The notes beneath the pieces were generated by a model. It had not been told where the DNA came from. It saw only the letters and a list, made by a program, of their open reading frames with translations, and ran no database searches. Shown one piece after another: positions 26,040 through 34,864 of a DNA stretch of 40,318 nucleotides. The DNA is taken from positions 1-40,318 of the forward strand of contig NZ_AUNB01000030.1 of assembly GCF_000714545.1 (NCBI RefSeq), given 5' to 3'. Position 1 is the first letter of the stretch. Every line of letters starts with the position of its first letter. This DNA is from Thioclava indica (GTDB taxonomy: Bacteria > Pseudomonadota > Alphaproteobacteria > Rhodobacterales > Rhodobacteraceae). Position numbers and translations under genes: made by a program.

Positions 26040-26738
26040 TCAGCTTTCCGGGCGCGCCTGCGCCCTGTCTTGCAAGAAAAAATCCGCGATCATGTCGGCG
26101 ATACGTTGCGATCCGTTGGGCTGGCCCAGCCGCGCCCGCGCCGCCTGCATCAAAGGATCAGGCACCACGCCTTGCCCGCGCGTCGCCATCAGCCCATCAA
26201 CAAAGGCGTCGCGAAACTCTGGATGGGCCTGCACCGAAAACGCACGGTCCCCGTAGATCAGCGCAGGATATCGACAAAAATCGTTCTGCGCTATGGGCTT
26301 GGCTGTGGGCGGGAGTTCCGTCACCTGATCCTGATGCCACGCGTTCAGCGTGATCGTCTCACCGCCGAAATCATAATCCTGCGGCCCGACGGCCCAACCC
26401 TTTTGGTATTTCTCAACCCGCCCGCCAAGCGCCTGCGCGATGATCTGATGGCCAAAACAAATCCCCACCAGCGGCACATCTGCGGCCATGCAATCGCGGA
26501 TGAATTGCTCAAGCGGCGCGATGAACGGTTGATCCTCATAGGCACCGTGACGCGAGCCGGTAATCAGCCAGCCCTCGCAGTCATGCACATCTTCGGGCAG
26601 TTCCATATTCTCGACGTCGTAGCGCACAAACTCCAAGCCGCGCCCAGCAAGAAGGCGCTCGAACATATCGGGGTAGTCCCCCGCCTCTTCGCGCAGCACA
26701 TCAGGCGACTGGCCGGTTTGAAGGATACCAATTTTCAT
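26040..26738 (-). CDS. class I glutamine amidotransferase-like hydrolase of the putrescine operon
   Basis: The 232-residue protein has the triad of a class I amidotransferase: Cys94 in GICFGHQI, then His172 and Glu174 in VQAHPEF. It starts at ATG 26738 with CGGAG 6 nt upstream; an in-frame extension to 26804 has no ribosome site. It lacks a synthetase domain. It leads the operon with puuA- and puuB-like genes. In E. coli PuuD hydrolyses gamma-glutamyl-GABA, and this gene sits in the right place for that job, but its sequence looks more like a general GMP-synthase-type amidotransferase than PuuD. The role is therefore inferred from position. No puuC-like aldehyde dehydrogenase is in the window. 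Confidence 0.8.
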   Translation of the reverse strand: MKIGILQTGQSPDVLREEAGDYPDMFERLLAGRGLEFVRYDVENMELPEDVHDCEGWLITGSRHGAYEDQPFIAPLEQFIRDCMAADVPLVGICFGHQIIAQALGGRVEKYQKGWAVGPQDYDFGGETITLNAWHQDQVTELPPTAKPIAQNDFCRYPALIYGDRAFSVQAHPEFRDAFVDGLMATRGQGVVPDPLMQAARARLGQPNGSQRIADMIADFFLQDRAQARPES

Positions 26739-26860
26739 GAACGCTCCGGGGGCTTTGAGGGCGCGATGTGAACCGCTTTGACGAAAGGCTATTCCTCTGC
26801 GCAAGCCGCCGCAAGAGGGCCGATAGCCTCAGCGCGCAGCCCCGCGCTTTCGCTTCGCTC

Positions 26861-26911
26861 TTGCCCAAATATCCCGGGGGAACCTGCGCAGCAGGTGGGG
26901 GCAGCGCCCCC
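26861..26911. repeat. compound palindromic intergenic element after the DUF815 gene
   Basis: Three nested symmetric pieces stand side by side: CCCGGG within TATCCCGGGGG, CCTGC-GCA-GCAGG (26883-26895) and GGGGGC-AGC-GCCCCC (26897-26911). I recognise the left part (TTGCCCAAATATCCCGGGGG) as like a sequence seen repeatedly between Rhodobacterales genes. It lies 12 bp past the DUF815 stop and probably ends or protects that transcript. There is no T-run. Confidence 0.6.
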
Positions 26912-26923
26912 TACCCGGCGCAA

Positions 26924-27766
26924 TCAGATCGCGACGCCCTGGCGTCCGGCGAGGTCGGTGAAGAACTGCCACGCCACCCGCCCCGAGCGCGAGCCGCGCG
27001 TGGCTTGCCATTCAATCGCCTCGGCGCGCAGCTGATCGGGGTCGGCTTGCACACCGTAAGCCGCGCAATAGCCTGCGATCATCGCCAGATACTCGTCCTG
27101 GCTACACGGATGAAAACCCAGCCACAGCCCGAAGCGGTCTGACAGCGACACTTTCTCCTCGACCGCCTCAGAGGGGCTGATCGCGGTGGAGCGTTCGTTT
27201 TCAATCATGTCGCGCGGCATCAGGTGACGCCGGTTTGATGTGGCATACAGGATCACATTATCGGGGCGGCCCTCGATGCCGCCATCTAGCACCGCCTTGA
27301 GCGATTTGTAATGCTGATCGTCATGACTAAAGCTGAGATCGTCGCAAAACAACACGAACCGCAACTCGGGCGCGGCGCGCAGATGCGCCAGCAAACGCCC
27401 CACCGAGGGCAGATCTTCGCGCGCCAGTTCCACCAGCTTAAGCGGCAGCCCCTCGGCCACGGCTGCCGCGTGGGCGGCCTTCACCAGCGAGGATTTCCCC
27501 ATCCCGCGCGCGCCCCAAAGCAGCGCATTATTGGCCGCAGACCCCCGCGCGAATTGCAGCGTGTTGGTCAGCAGCGTGTCGCGCGAACGATCAATGCCGT
27601 GCAACAGCGTCAAATCAACGCGCGACACCTGCGCGACAGGTTCCAGCCGGTCGGGCGCGGTGTGCCAGATAAACGCATCCGCCGTGTTCAGATCGGGCGC
27701 AGCTTGCGGCGCGGGGGCGAGACGCTCTAGCGCCTCGGCGATGCGGGCTAGGGCATCATCGCTCAT
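26924..27766 (-). CDS. DUF815 family AAA+ ATPase
   Basis: The 280-residue protein is a small P-loop ATPase of the DUF815 family. The Walker A motif is GARGMGKS (85-92) and Walker B is [10 protein letters not shown] (137-146); [12 protein letters not shown] further on resembles sensor 1. [19 protein letters not shown] is a family hallmark before the P-loop. Its cellular job is unknown. It overlaps the tatC stop by 4 bp and so is cotranslated with the Tat genes, an association I know to recur in alphaproteobacteria. A chaperone role for Tat would be speculation. Confidence 0.88.
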   Translation of the reverse strand: MSDDALARIAEALERLAPAPQAAPDLNTADAFIWHTAPDRLEPVAQVSRVDLTLLHGIDRSRDTLLTNTLQFARGSAANNALLWGARGMGKSSLVKAAHAAAVAEGLPLKLVELAREDLPSVGRLLAHLRAAPELRFVLFCDDLSFSHDDQHYKSLKAVLDGGIEGRPDNVILYATSNRRHLMPRDMIENERSTAISPSEAVEEKVSLSDRFGLWLGFHPCSQDEYLAMIAGYCAAYGVQADPDQLRAEAIEWQATRGSRSGRVAWQFFTDLAGRQGVAI

Positions 27767-28620
27767 GAGTGATCCTCGTCTTCGTCCTCATCCCACTCGT
27801 CGGGATCAATCCAAGTGCCTTCGGCACGCATCCGGGCCTCACGGGTCTTTTCGATCCGCTTCACCAGTTGAATCGAGATTTCATACAGCCCGTAAACTAC
27901 CGTGAACAAAATCACTTGAGAAATCACATCTGGCGGCGTCGCAACCGCGGCCACGATTAAAATCGCAACCACCGCATATTTGCGCATCCCGCCGAGTCCT
28001 GCAGCCGAAACCAACCCCGCCTTGCCCATCAGCGACAGCAACACCGGAAGCTGGAAACACAGCCCGAAGGCCATGACGAATTTGATCGTCAGCGACAGAT
28101 ATTCTTGCACCGAGCCCTGAAAGCCGATCGCCGCCATCTCGTTTGCGCCTTGATGCGCGCCGATCTCGCCTTGTTGGAAGCCAAGGAAGAAGTTGAACGC
28201 CAGCGGCAGGATCACGTAATAGGCAAATGCCGCGCCAAGGAAAAACATGATCGGCGAGGCGACCAGGAAGGGCAGAAACGCGTTCTTTTCGTTCTTATAA
28301 AGACCGGGCGCCACGAACCGCCACATCTGATAGGCGATGATCGGAAACGCCAGCGCGAAGCCGCCCAGAAACGAGATGTTAATGGCGACGAAAAAGCCTT
28401 CTTGCAGCTTGATCAGATACAGACCGCATTGTTCGCCACGCGCGGCCAGCGCGTGACAGACCGGCTTGGTGAGGAAGTTGAAAATCGGGTTCCACACCAT
28501 GTAGCACAGCACCATCGCCGCCACGAAGGCCGCCAGCGAATAGAGGATCCGGGTGCGCAATTCCGCCAGATGCTCGATCAGCGGGGCGGCGCTTTCCTCC
28601 ATGTCGTCAGGCTCGCTCAT
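27763..28620 (-). CDS. tatC: Sec-independent protein translocase TatC
   Basis: TatC is the core inner-membrane subunit that recognises twin-arginine signal peptides on folded proteins. The 285-residue protein begins with [19 protein letters not shown], the conserved HLxELRxR region, and has six hydrophobic segments, including [19 protein letters not shown] and [22 protein letters not shown]. The C terminus is an acidic tail ([12 protein letters not shown]) longer than in E. coli. It overlaps tatB by 4 bp upstream and the DUF815 gene by 4 bp downstream. Order tatA-tatB-tatC is as usual. Confidence 0.96.
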   Translation of the reverse strand: MSEPDDMEESAAPLIEHLAELRTRILYSLAAFVAAMVLCYMVWNPIFNFLTKPVCHALAARGEQCGLYLIKLQEGFFVAINISFLGGFALAFPIIAYQMWRFVAPGLYKNEKNAFLPFLVASPIMFFLGAAFAYYVILPLAFNFFLGFQQGEIGAHQGANEMAAIGFQGSVQEYLSLTIKFVMAFGLCFQLPVLLSLMGKAGLVSAAGLGGMRKYAVVAILIVAAVATPPDVISQVILFTVVYGLYEISIQLVKRIEKTREARMRAEGTWIDPDEWDEDEDEDHS

Positions 28621-29198
28621 ACGTCATCTTTCTTGGGCGCGGGTTTGGCCGCGGCGGTCTTGCGCGCGCTGGCAGGGGCTTTTGCCGCGGCCGTTTTGCT
28701 GGCCGCTTTGGCGGCGGTTTTCTTCGGAGCGGCAGGTTTCGCCGCTGCTTTCTTGGCTGCGGGTTTTTTCGCAGATGGGGCTTTCGCCGGCTTCTTGGCC
28801 GCAGGCTTTTTCGCCGCCGCTTTCGCAGGTGCGGACTTTTCGGGTGCCGGTGTGGGCGGCGCAGCCTCGGGGTCGGGCAACGGCGTTGAGGCGGCTCTGC
28901 TGCCCGGCGCTTTCGGGTCCCATTTCTCGAAACTATCGGCGGCCTTTTCCAGCGCGTCCAAGCCCAGCGCCTTTTTCGACGTCAGCTTTTTGAGATCGCG
29001 CACCGATCCCGCCGCCTCATCCAGACCGCTATCCTTGGCCGCATCCTCCATCGCATGCGAGAATTCGCGCGCCATGGATTTGGCCTTGGCGGTAAAGCGG
29101 CCAAGTTGATGAAACATCTTGGGCAGATCCTTTGGACCCACCACGATCAGCGCCACAACGCCGATCAGGAGAAGCTCGCTCCAACCGATATCGAACAT
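28617..29198 (-). CDS. tatB: Sec-independent protein translocase TatB
   Basis: TatB partners TatC in the receptor complex. The N-terminal membrane helix ([20 protein letters not shown]) is followed by [15 protein letters not shown] and an amphipathic helix, as expected. The 193-residue length comes from a C-terminal tail of about 100 residues dominated by Ala, Lys and Pro (units like KKPAAKKPA), resembling histone H1 tails. TatB tails vary widely, but this strongly basic tail is notable because it faces the cytoplasm. The ATG lies 67 bp after tatA, and its stop overlaps tatC by 4 bp. Confidence 0.93.
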   Translation of the reverse strand: MFDIGWSELLLIGVVALIVVGPKDLPKMFHQLGRFTAKAKSMAREFSHAMEDAAKDSGLDEAAGSVRDLKKLTSKKALGLDALEKAADSFEKWDPKAPGSRAASTPLPDPEAAPPTPAPEKSAPAKAAAKKPAAKKPAKAPSAKKPAAKKAAAKPAAPKKTAAKAASKTAAAKAPASARKTAAAKPAPKKDDV

Positions 29199-29265
29199 GC
29201 GAAATCAGACCCTCCGGCCAGGACGACAGATGGCAACGCGCACGCGGCGCATAGCCGTTGCGGCC

Positions 29266-29490
29266 TCAGACCTTGTCTTTTTCTTTTGCCGGGGTGACGT
29301 CGCGCGCCTCGGTGTCGTCTTCAATCGAGGCGTTCTCGATCTCGTCCGTGCCCTCTTTCACGCCCTTTTTGAACGAGGTGATCCCCTTGCCGACTTCGCC
29401 CATCAGCGACGAAATCTTACCGCGACCAAACAGCACCAGCACGACAACTGCGATCAGCAAAAGGCCGGGAAGGCCAATATTGTTGAGCAT
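29266..29490 (-). CDS. tatA: Sec-independent protein translocase TatA
   Basis: TatA oligomerises to form the passage for folded proteins. The 74-residue protein has an N-terminal membrane helix ([18 protein letters not shown]), the hinge FGRGK, an amphipathic helix ([19 protein letters not shown]) and an acidic then basic tail. I start at ATG 29490, with AGAGGAG about 8 nt upstream; a frame extension to 29559 gives an unlikely charged leader. It is the first gene of the Tat operon. Confidence 0.94.
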   Translation of the reverse strand: MLNNIGLPGLLLIAVVVLVLFGRGKISSLMGEVGKGITSFKKGVKEGTDEIENASIEDDTEARDVTPAKEKDKV

Positions 29491-29613
29491 TTTCTTCTCT
29501 CCTCTGGCACAGACCCGCCGCCTGTGCCCATTCTTGTCAAGGTCAAGGTTTATGACCAACTGCCCGCCAATCCTAGAGCGATTCGCCCCCGATGCGCCGC
29601 TGACGCGCAGATT

Positions 29614-29633
29614 ACTGACAGTTCATTGTCAGT
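29614..29633. promoter_or_regulatory. 20-bp inverted repeat, probable operator for the HTH regulator
   Basis: ACTGACA (29614-29620) and TGTCAGT (29627-29633) are perfect inverted arms with a 6-bp centre. The site lies 53 bp before the HTH regulator start and 124 bp before tatA on the other strand. The position fits autoregulation by the regulator. Effects on tatA are possible. Confidence 0.55.
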
Positions 29634-29685
29634 TGCCCCAAGGGACGCTAGGGTCGCCACCATCAGCATTTCTCGGAGAGTTCCC

Positions 29686-30072
29686 ATGACCCGCGACGAG
29701 CGGCTGCAACAGATCATTGCCATCCTGCGCGACGGCAAAATGCATCGCGCCCGCGATCTGGCGGGGCGTCTGGGCGTGTCTGAACGCACGATCTGGCGCG
29801 ACATGGCCGAGATTTCCGCCTATGGCGTTCCGGTCGAGGGCGAGCGCGGGGTGGGCTATATTCTGCGCCGCGCAATGGGTCTGCCGCCGCTGGTGTTGAC
29901 GCGCGAAGAACTGGCCGCGCTGGATCATCTGCTGACACTGGCCGAGACCACGACCGATCCGCGCATCGCAGCTGGTGCCGCCAGCCTTGCCGCCAAGATC
30001 CGCGCGGCCCTGCCCCCGCCCCGCCCGCAAGACGCGGCGGAAGGGCTGGCGGGCGATGAGGCGAACGGCTAG
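29686..30072 (+). CDS. HTH regulator resembling the N-terminal part of YafY/DeoR-type proteins
   Basis: The 128-residue protein has a winged helix-turn-helix at about 5-60: MTRDERLQQIIAILRDG, then RARDLAGRLGVSERTIWRDM, then a wing (VEGERGVGYILR). The next segment, GLPPLVLTREELAALDHLL, is what links HTH and WYL domains in YafY-type regulators. The WYL ligand domain is missing, and the protein ends with a Pro/Ala-rich stretch. It starts at ATG 29686 behind GGAGAG. It may act as a stand-alone DNA-binding protein or a truncated descendant of a longer regulator. A 20-bp palindrome upstream is a likely target. MarC follows after 35 bp and may be cotranscribed. Confidence 0.82.
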   Translation: MTRDERLQQIIAILRDGKMHRARDLAGRLGVSERTIWRDMAEISAYGVPVEGERGVGYILRRAMGLPPLVLTREELAALDHLLTLAETTTDPRIAAGAASLAAKIRAALPPPRPQDAAEGLAGDEANG

Positions 30073-30107
30073 GCTTGCGCCAACGCTGGAAAATCACCGG
30101 AGGGATC

Positions 30108-30746
30108 GTGGCAGGCGCCGAATATATCACCGCGTTCGTGACCCTTTTCGTCATCATCGACCCGATCGGCCTGACACCGGTTTTCGTGGCCCTCACCTTG
30201 GGAGAAAGCCATAAGGCCCGGATGCGCGTCGCAATCCGCGCAGTGCTGATCGGGGGTGGGTTACTTACCTTATTCGGGATCTTCGGCGACAAGATTTTGG
30301 CTGGAATCGGCATCTCGATGCCCGCGTTTCGCATTGGCGGGGGTATTTTGCTGTTTCTAACCGCGCTGGACATGCTGTTTGAGCGGCGCACGAAACGGCG
30401 CGAGCAGCAGGGCGAAGACCACGAGGTCGAACCCGATCACGACCCTTCGGTTTTCCCCCTCGCCACGCCGCTGATCGCAGGTCCCGGTGCATTGGCCACG
30501 ATGATCCTGCTGGCGGGCAAGCCGGGCGCGGATTGGCTGCATGTCGGGGCCATAATTGGCGTGATGTATGCGGTTCTGGCCTGCATGATGGCGATGTTTC
30601 TGCTCGCCTCTCCGATTGAGCGGATGCTGGGGCGCACCGGCACGATGGTGGTCACGCGCTTGCTGGGAATGTTGCTGGCCGCTTTGGCGGTGCAGTTCAT
30701 TCTGGACGGGTTGCACGGCGCGGGGCTGATGGGTCTGGCGAGATGA
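30108..30746 (+). CDS. MarC family integral membrane protein
   Basis: The 212-residue protein has the MarC/UPF0056 layout of six hydrophobic segments. FVIIDPIGLTPVFVALT near 14-30 is the family hallmark, and PLATPLIAGPGALATMIL begins the second half. A charged cytoplasmic loop (RRTKRREQQGEDHE) separates the halves. The family was once linked to multiple antibiotic resistance, but that was not upheld; the substrate is unknown. I start at GTG 30108, with GGAGG 4 nt upstream; a TTG at 30075 would overlap nothing but has no ribosome site. Confidence 0.88.
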   Translation: MAGAEYITAFVTLFVIIDPIGLTPVFVALTLGESHKARMRVAIRAVLIGGGLLTLFGIFGDKILAGIGISMPAFRIGGGILLFLTALDMLFERRTKRREQQGEDHEVEPDHDPSVFPLATPLIAGPGALATMILLAGKPGADWLHVGAIIGVMYAVLACMMAMFLLASPIERMLGRTGTMVVTRLLGMLLAALAVQFILDGLHGAGLMGLAR

Positions 30747-30821
30747 GGCAAAGCGCCCTCTGGGAATCCCGCTCCGTCCGCCCTACATCTTTGAACAGCT
30801 TGGTTGTGTAACGAGGGTCCG

Positions 30822-31415
30822 GTGGTAGCGTCGATCATCAGCGAGAATTGGGGGCGACTGGTCTATCTGGGCCTGCTGCTGGTTGCCGTGGGCGGTTACT
30901 TCTTTCTTGAAGTGCGCCGCCGTCCCAGCCGCACCTTGCAGCAAGCCGCGATCTGGGGGCTGATCTTTCTGGGCACTCTGGCGGCGGCCGGGCTGTGGTC
31001 TGACATCCAGCGACAGGTCGTGCTGCCCGATCAGGCGGTGATGAGCGATGGCAAGATTGAGGTCAACCAAGCCCCCGATGGCCATTATTATCTGACAGCC
31101 GAGGTCAACGGCACGCCGACGCGCTTTGTCGTGGACACCGGCGCGAGCCAGATCGTCTTGACGCAACAGGCGGCAGATCGTGCAGGCATCGACACCAACG
31201 GGCTGGCCTATATCGGGCAGGCCTCGACCGCGAACGGGATCGTGGCGACCGCGCCCATTCGCATCGACAGCTTTGATCTCGGTCCGATCCACGACCAAAA
31301 GCTGCGTGCAGTCGTCAATCGCGGGCAGATGGACACTTCGCTGCTGGGAATGACCTATCTCACGCGCTTTGCGAAGGTCGAGTTTTCGCGCGGCAAGCTG
31401 ATCCTTGAGCGTTAA
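30822..31415 (+). CDS. membrane-anchored retropepsin-like aspartic protease (TIGR02281 type)
   Basis: The 197-residue protein has two N-terminal membrane helices (LVYLGLLLVAVGGYFF and AAIWGLIFLGTLAAAGLW), then a single aspartic protease domain with the active-site FVVDTGAS (Asp105). SLLGMTYLTRF near the C terminus matches the hydrophobic-Gly element of this clan AA family. Such proteins work as dimers, probably on the periplasmic side. The native substrate is not known. GTG 30822 is chosen over TTG 30804 because GAGGG lies just upstream. It follows marC by 75 bp and is convergent with sdaA, with only 3 bp between stops. Confidence 0.87.
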   Translation: MVASIISENWGRLVYLGLLLVAVGGYFFLEVRRRPSRTLQQAAIWGLIFLGTLAAAGLWSDIQRQVVLPDQAVMSDGKIEVNQAPDGHYYLTAEVNGTPTRFVVDTGASQIVLTQQAADRAGIDTNGLAYIGQASTANGIVATAPIRIDSFDLGPIHDQKLRAVVNRGQMDTSLLGMTYLTRFAKVEFSRGKLILER

Positions 31416-31418
31416 TCC

Positions 31419-32798
31419 CTAACAGTTCGGCACATTCACCGCCAAGCCGCCAAGGCTGGTTTCCTTGTAATGCTCGTGCATGTCGCGCCCGGTCTGGCGC
31501 ATCGTTTCAATCGCTGCATCAAGAGGCACGAAATGCGTGCCATCACCGCGCAGCGCCAGCGAGGCCGCCGAAATCGCCTTGATCGCGCCCAGCCCGTTGC
31601 GCTCGATACAAGGCACCTGCACCAGCCCTTTGACCGGATCGCAGGTCATGCCCAGATGATGCTCCAGCGCGATTTCGGCGGCGTTTTCGATCTGCTCAGG
31701 CGTGCCGCCCAGCACCGCGGCCAGCCCCGCCGCCGCCATTGCCGCCGCCGATCCGACCTCGGCCTGACAGCCACATTCCGCGCCCGAAATCGAGGCATTG
31801 GTCTTGATCAGCCCGCCCACCGCCGCCGCGGTCAGCAGAAAATCGGGGATCTTGGCGCTGCTGGCAGAAGGCACATGATCCAGCCAGTAACGGATCACCG
31901 CAGGCACCACCCCCGCCGCGCCATTGGTGGGCGCAGTCACCACTTGGCCACCGGCGGCGTTTTCCTCGTTTACCGCCATCGCATAGGCGGAAATCCAGTC
32001 GTTGATCTGATGCGGCGGCGCAAGGTTGCGTCCCCAATCGACCCGCAGGCTTTCATGGATCGCCTTGGCACGCCGCTTGACGCGCAAGCCGCCGGGCAAT
32101 TCGCCCTCCGTGGCCAGCCCGCGCTCGATACAATCACGCATCGCCGCCCAGATTTTCGCCAGCCCCGCATCCAGCGCCGCTACATCGCGAAAGCGCAGCT
32201 CGTTGCGCCGCTTCATCTGCGCGATGCTCAGCCCAGAGCCATGCGCCATCGCCAGCATTTCCTTAGCACTGCGAAACGGGAACGGCACCGGCGAGGGCGC
32301 ATCGCGCGCCGCATCATCCACCGCGTCCAGCTCGGTTTGCGTGCGCACGAACCCGCCACCGATGGAATAATAGACCTCTTGCAGCAGCACATCGCCCTGC
32401 GCATCGAGCGCCGAAATCACCATGCCATTTGCGTGGCCGGGCAGTGGCGGGCCATAGTCGAAAATCAGGTCGGTTTCGGGGTCAAAGGCTAGCGGCGGCA
32501 GGCCCGGCGGGCACAGCCGCTTGTCGCGCGCATTCGCCGCCAGCGCCGTGTCGGCAGCGTCGCGGTCATACTCTTCGGGGGTGAACCCTGCGAGGCCAAG
32601 AATACTGGCGCGATCCGTCGCATGACCCTTACCCGTAAACGCCAGCGAGCCATGCAGACGCACGCGCACACCATGGGCCGCAAACGGCGAGGCACGCAGC
32701 CTGTCGAGAAACCGCGCCCCCGCAACCATCGGCCCCATCGTATGCGAGGATGACGGCCCGACGCCAATCTTGAACATATCAAAAACGCTTAGAAACAT
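31419..32798 (-). CDS. sdaA: L-serine dehydratase (iron-sulfur, single chain)
   Basis: It converts L-serine to pyruvate and ammonia with a [4Fe-4S] cluster. The 459-residue protein has the single-chain form: an N-terminal domain starting [20 protein letters not shown] and a C-terminal catalytic domain with cluster cysteines in [19 protein letters not shown] and [15 protein letters not shown]. The start at 32798 is preceded by a G-rich site; frame extension to 32975 adds 59 residues without family resemblance and crosses the promoter of the divergent Hint gene. It is monocistronic. A 7-bp inverted repeat (32826-32851) lies in its upstream region. Confidence 0.95.
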   Translation of the reverse strand: MFLSVFDMFKIGVGPSSSHTMGPMVAGARFLDRLRASPFAAHGVRVRLHGSLAFTGKGHATDRASILGLAGFTPEEYDRDAADTALAANARDKRLCPPGLPPLAFDPETDLIFDYGPPLPGHANGMVISALDAQGDVLLQEVYYSIGGGFVRTQTELDAVDDAARDAPSPVPFPFRSAKEMLAMAHGSGLSIAQMKRRNELRFRDVAALDAGLAKIWAAMRDCIERGLATEGELPGGLRVKRRAKAIHESLRVDWGRNLAPPHQINDWISAYAMAVNEENAAGGQVVTAPTNGAAGVVPAVIRYWLDHVPSASSAKIPDFLLTAAAVGGLIKTNASISGAECGCQAEVGSAAAMAAAGLAAVLGGTPEQIENAAEIALEHHLGMTCDPVKGLVQVPCIERNGLGAIKAISAASLALRGDGTHFVPLDAAIETMRQTGRDMHEHYKETSLGGLAVNVPNC

Positions 32799-32825
32799 CC
32801 GCCCCCCCTGCCCGGCTGGCCCCAA

Positions 32826-32851
32826 GGGTCCAGAGTGCCGGGTTTGGACCC
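32826..32851. promoter_or_regulatory. inverted repeat upstream of sdaA
   Basis: GGGTCCA (32826-32832) and TGGACCC (32845-32851) are perfect 7-bp arms with a 12-bp centre, 28 bp before the sdaA start in the divergent gap. It could be an operator or a hairpin in the sdaA leader. No regulator is encoded next to it. Confidence 0.4.
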
Positions 32852-32956
32852 GCCACAACAGGCCCAAAGCGACATTCGCCGCAAGAAAACAGGCATGGTT
32901 GACACGATCTTTACCTTTTTGCGCGAGTGTTCCGTGCGAACAAGACGAGTGGCGAC

Positions 32957-33970
32957 ATGGCGACCCTTTATGCATGGCAGTTTTCGGATCTGAAAATATC
33001 GGGCACTGATCCGTTTGCCTCGGACACGACCGCGTCCAAGGCCGCCATCAACGCTGCCAGCTTCACGCTATCCAGGGACGCCACCGCGCAAGAGATTCAG
33101 ATCAAGGATGACGATCGGACCTTCGACAGCGCGGATGAGGCGTATCAATATCTGGCGCAAGACACAGCGTTCGACGACCTAAAATGGAGCATCGAAAGCC
33201 CGGTCGCAACGCCCTACAGCTATATCGTGCGCCCTGCTGGATCAGACGATCCGGCGGAACACATTACGATCTACGTGGTGTCCCTGAAGGGCGAGGTGCA
33301 TGGGCTTGCGGCCTCGGCACCACTGCTTGCAGGGCAAAGCTACGACATCGTCGATATCGACAGCAGCGCGCCCAGCATCCCCTATTCCAGCATGGCAGTT
33401 TGCTTCGCGCGCGGCACCCGCATTGCAACGAAACAGGGGCCCGTCGCTGTTGAGGATTTGCGCCCTGGAATGCGCGTGCAAACGGCCGATAACGGCTATC
33501 GTGCGCTGCTGTGGACGGGGCGCTGGCGAGTGCATGGACGCTCGGAAAATGCGCCGGTTCACATCGCGCAAGGCGCGCTTGGCAATGATCGCGCACTTGA
33601 GGTATCTGCACAGCATCGCATGGTGGTGCGTCCGCGTCAGGGTGGTTTGCGCGGCCAAGAGGTGCTGCTGCCCGCCAAGGCACTGCTGGACCTACCTGGT
33701 ATCACCCGCGCGCCGCGCCCGCGCGTCGAGTGGCTGCATCTGATGTTTGAACGTCACGAGATCGTCTTTGCCGAGGGCGCACGCGCCGAAAGCCTGTTGC
33801 CCGGACCGCAAGCCCTGCGCGGGATCAACCCTGCGCAATCCGCCGATCTGCGCGCGCTCACGCAGGACTGCCCACTTGTGACTTTGCCCGCACGCGCGAT
33901 CCTCCTCCCGGGCCATGCGCGCCGTCTGTCCAAGCGGCGCGGCGGTTTAGCGCGGTTTTTGCAAGCCTAA
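32957..33970 (+). CDS. Hint-domain protein without RTX repeats
   Basis: The 337-residue protein has an N-terminal domain of about 145 residues (acidic, beta-rich, unrecognised, starting MATLYAWQF) and a Hint domain starting at Cys149 in AVCFARGTRIAT. Other Hint residues are His220 in SAQHR and His261/His267 in HLMFERHEIVF. The Hint domain closely parallels the one at residues 511-655 of the protein at 17314-19425, including DNGY after the first strands. The C-terminal tail is strongly basic (HARRLSKRRGG). No signal peptide is seen. ATG 32957 is preferred to GTG 32927. Autoproteolysis at Cys149 is inferred from the fold; the role of the N-terminal domain is unknown. It is divergent from sdaA. 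Confidence 0.87.
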   Translation: MATLYAWQFSDLKISGTDPFASDTTASKAAINAASFTLSRDATAQEIQIKDDDRTFDSADEAYQYLAQDTAFDDLKWSIESPVATPYSYIVRPAGSDDPAEHITIYVVSLKGEVHGLAASAPLLAGQSYDIVDIDSSAPSIPYSSMAVCFARGTRIATKQGPVAVEDLRPGMRVQTADNGYRALLWTGRWRVHGRSENAPVHIAQGALGNDRALEVSAQHRMVVRPRQGGLRGQEVLLPAKALLDLPGITRAPRPRVEWLHLMFERHEIVFAEGARAESLLPGPQALRGINPAQSADLRALTQDCPLVTLPARAILLPGHARRLSKRRGGLARFLQA

Positions 33971-33990
33971 AGCACCAAATCGGGCCCTTT

Positions 33991-34015
33991 GCGGCGCAAT
34001 TCGCGCTCGCGCCGC
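33991..34015 (+). terminator. possible terminator after the second Hint gene
   Basis: GCGGCGC and GCGCCGC form a 7-bp stem with an 11-nt loop, 20 bp after the stop of the Hint gene. Only three T follow, so termination would be weak. It may instead be a transcript-end stabiliser. Confidence 0.35.
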
Positions 34016-34066
34016 TTTGCGTGATTGCCTATAAGCGGTGCAAATGCTGCTTGATGGAGTGCCCCG

Positions 34067-34852
34067 ATGTCTGCCGACCTCTCCCCTATCGACAAGGCGA
34101 AATTCGCCGCCGCCCGCCGCGCTGTAGACCTGATCGAAGACGGGATGCGCGTTGGCATGGGAACCGGATCAACCGCCGCCTGGATGGTGCGCTGCCTTGG
34201 AGAGCGGGTGCGCGAGGAAGGGCTGCGGCTGCAAGGCGTGCCGACCTCGACGCGCACGGCCGATCTGGCGCGTCAGGTGGGCATCGACGTGGTCTCGCTG
34301 GATGAGGCGAAATGGCTCGATATCACGATTGACGGGGCCGATGAATTCGACCCCGAACTGAACCTGATCAAAGGCGGCGGTGGCGCGCTGTTGCAAGAAA
34401 AGATCGTCGCGACCGCGTCTGACCAGATGGTCGTGATCACCGATGCCTCTAAGGAGGTGCACCATCTGGGCGGCTTCCCGCTGCCCGTCGAGGTGATCCC
34501 GTTTGGCTGGCAGACCTCGCGCGCATTGATCGAGGAATTGCTGGAATCGATGGATGTGCTGGGGCGGCAAACCACGCTGCGCCTGAACGGCAGCCAGCCC
34601 TATGTCACCGATGAGGGCAATTACATCGTCGATCTGCATCTCAACCGGATCGGCAATGCGCGCCAACTCGCGCTGGTCCTGAACCAGGTTCCCGGCGTTG
34701 TGGAAAACGGGCTGTTCATCGACATCTGCGATATGGTGATCATCGGCGGCTCGGATGGAAAAGTCGAGATCCGCGATATCAACGAGGGATCGGTGAGCAA
34801 CGAGAAGATCGAATTCGCGGATGACGACAACATTTTCGCCGATCTCGATTGA
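34067..34852 (+). CDS. rpiA: ribose-5-phosphate isomerase A
   Basis: It interconverts ribose 5-phosphate and ribulose 5-phosphate in the pentose phosphate pathway. The 261-residue protein has GTGSTA at 32-37, DGADEFD at 89-95, and KGGGGALLQEK at 102-112, in which Glu111 should be the catalytic base. The length is normal for bacterial RpiA with a short acidic C-terminal extension (EFADDDNIFADLD). A GGAG site lies about 8 nt before the ATG. It is followed by gor after 91 bp. Confidence 0.95.
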   Translation: MSADLSPIDKAKFAAARRAVDLIEDGMRVGMGTGSTAAWMVRCLGERVREEGLRLQGVPTSTRTADLARQVGIDVVSLDEAKWLDITIDGADEFDPELNLIKGGGGALLQEKIVATASDQMVVITDASKEVHHLGGFPLPVEVIPFGWQTSRALIEELLESMDVLGRQTTLRLNGSQPYVTDEGNYIVDLHLNRIGNARQLALVLNQVPGVVENGLFIDICDMVIIGGSDGKVEIRDINEGSVSNEKIEFADDDNIFADLD

Positions 34853-34864
34853 TCGCGCGGCGTA

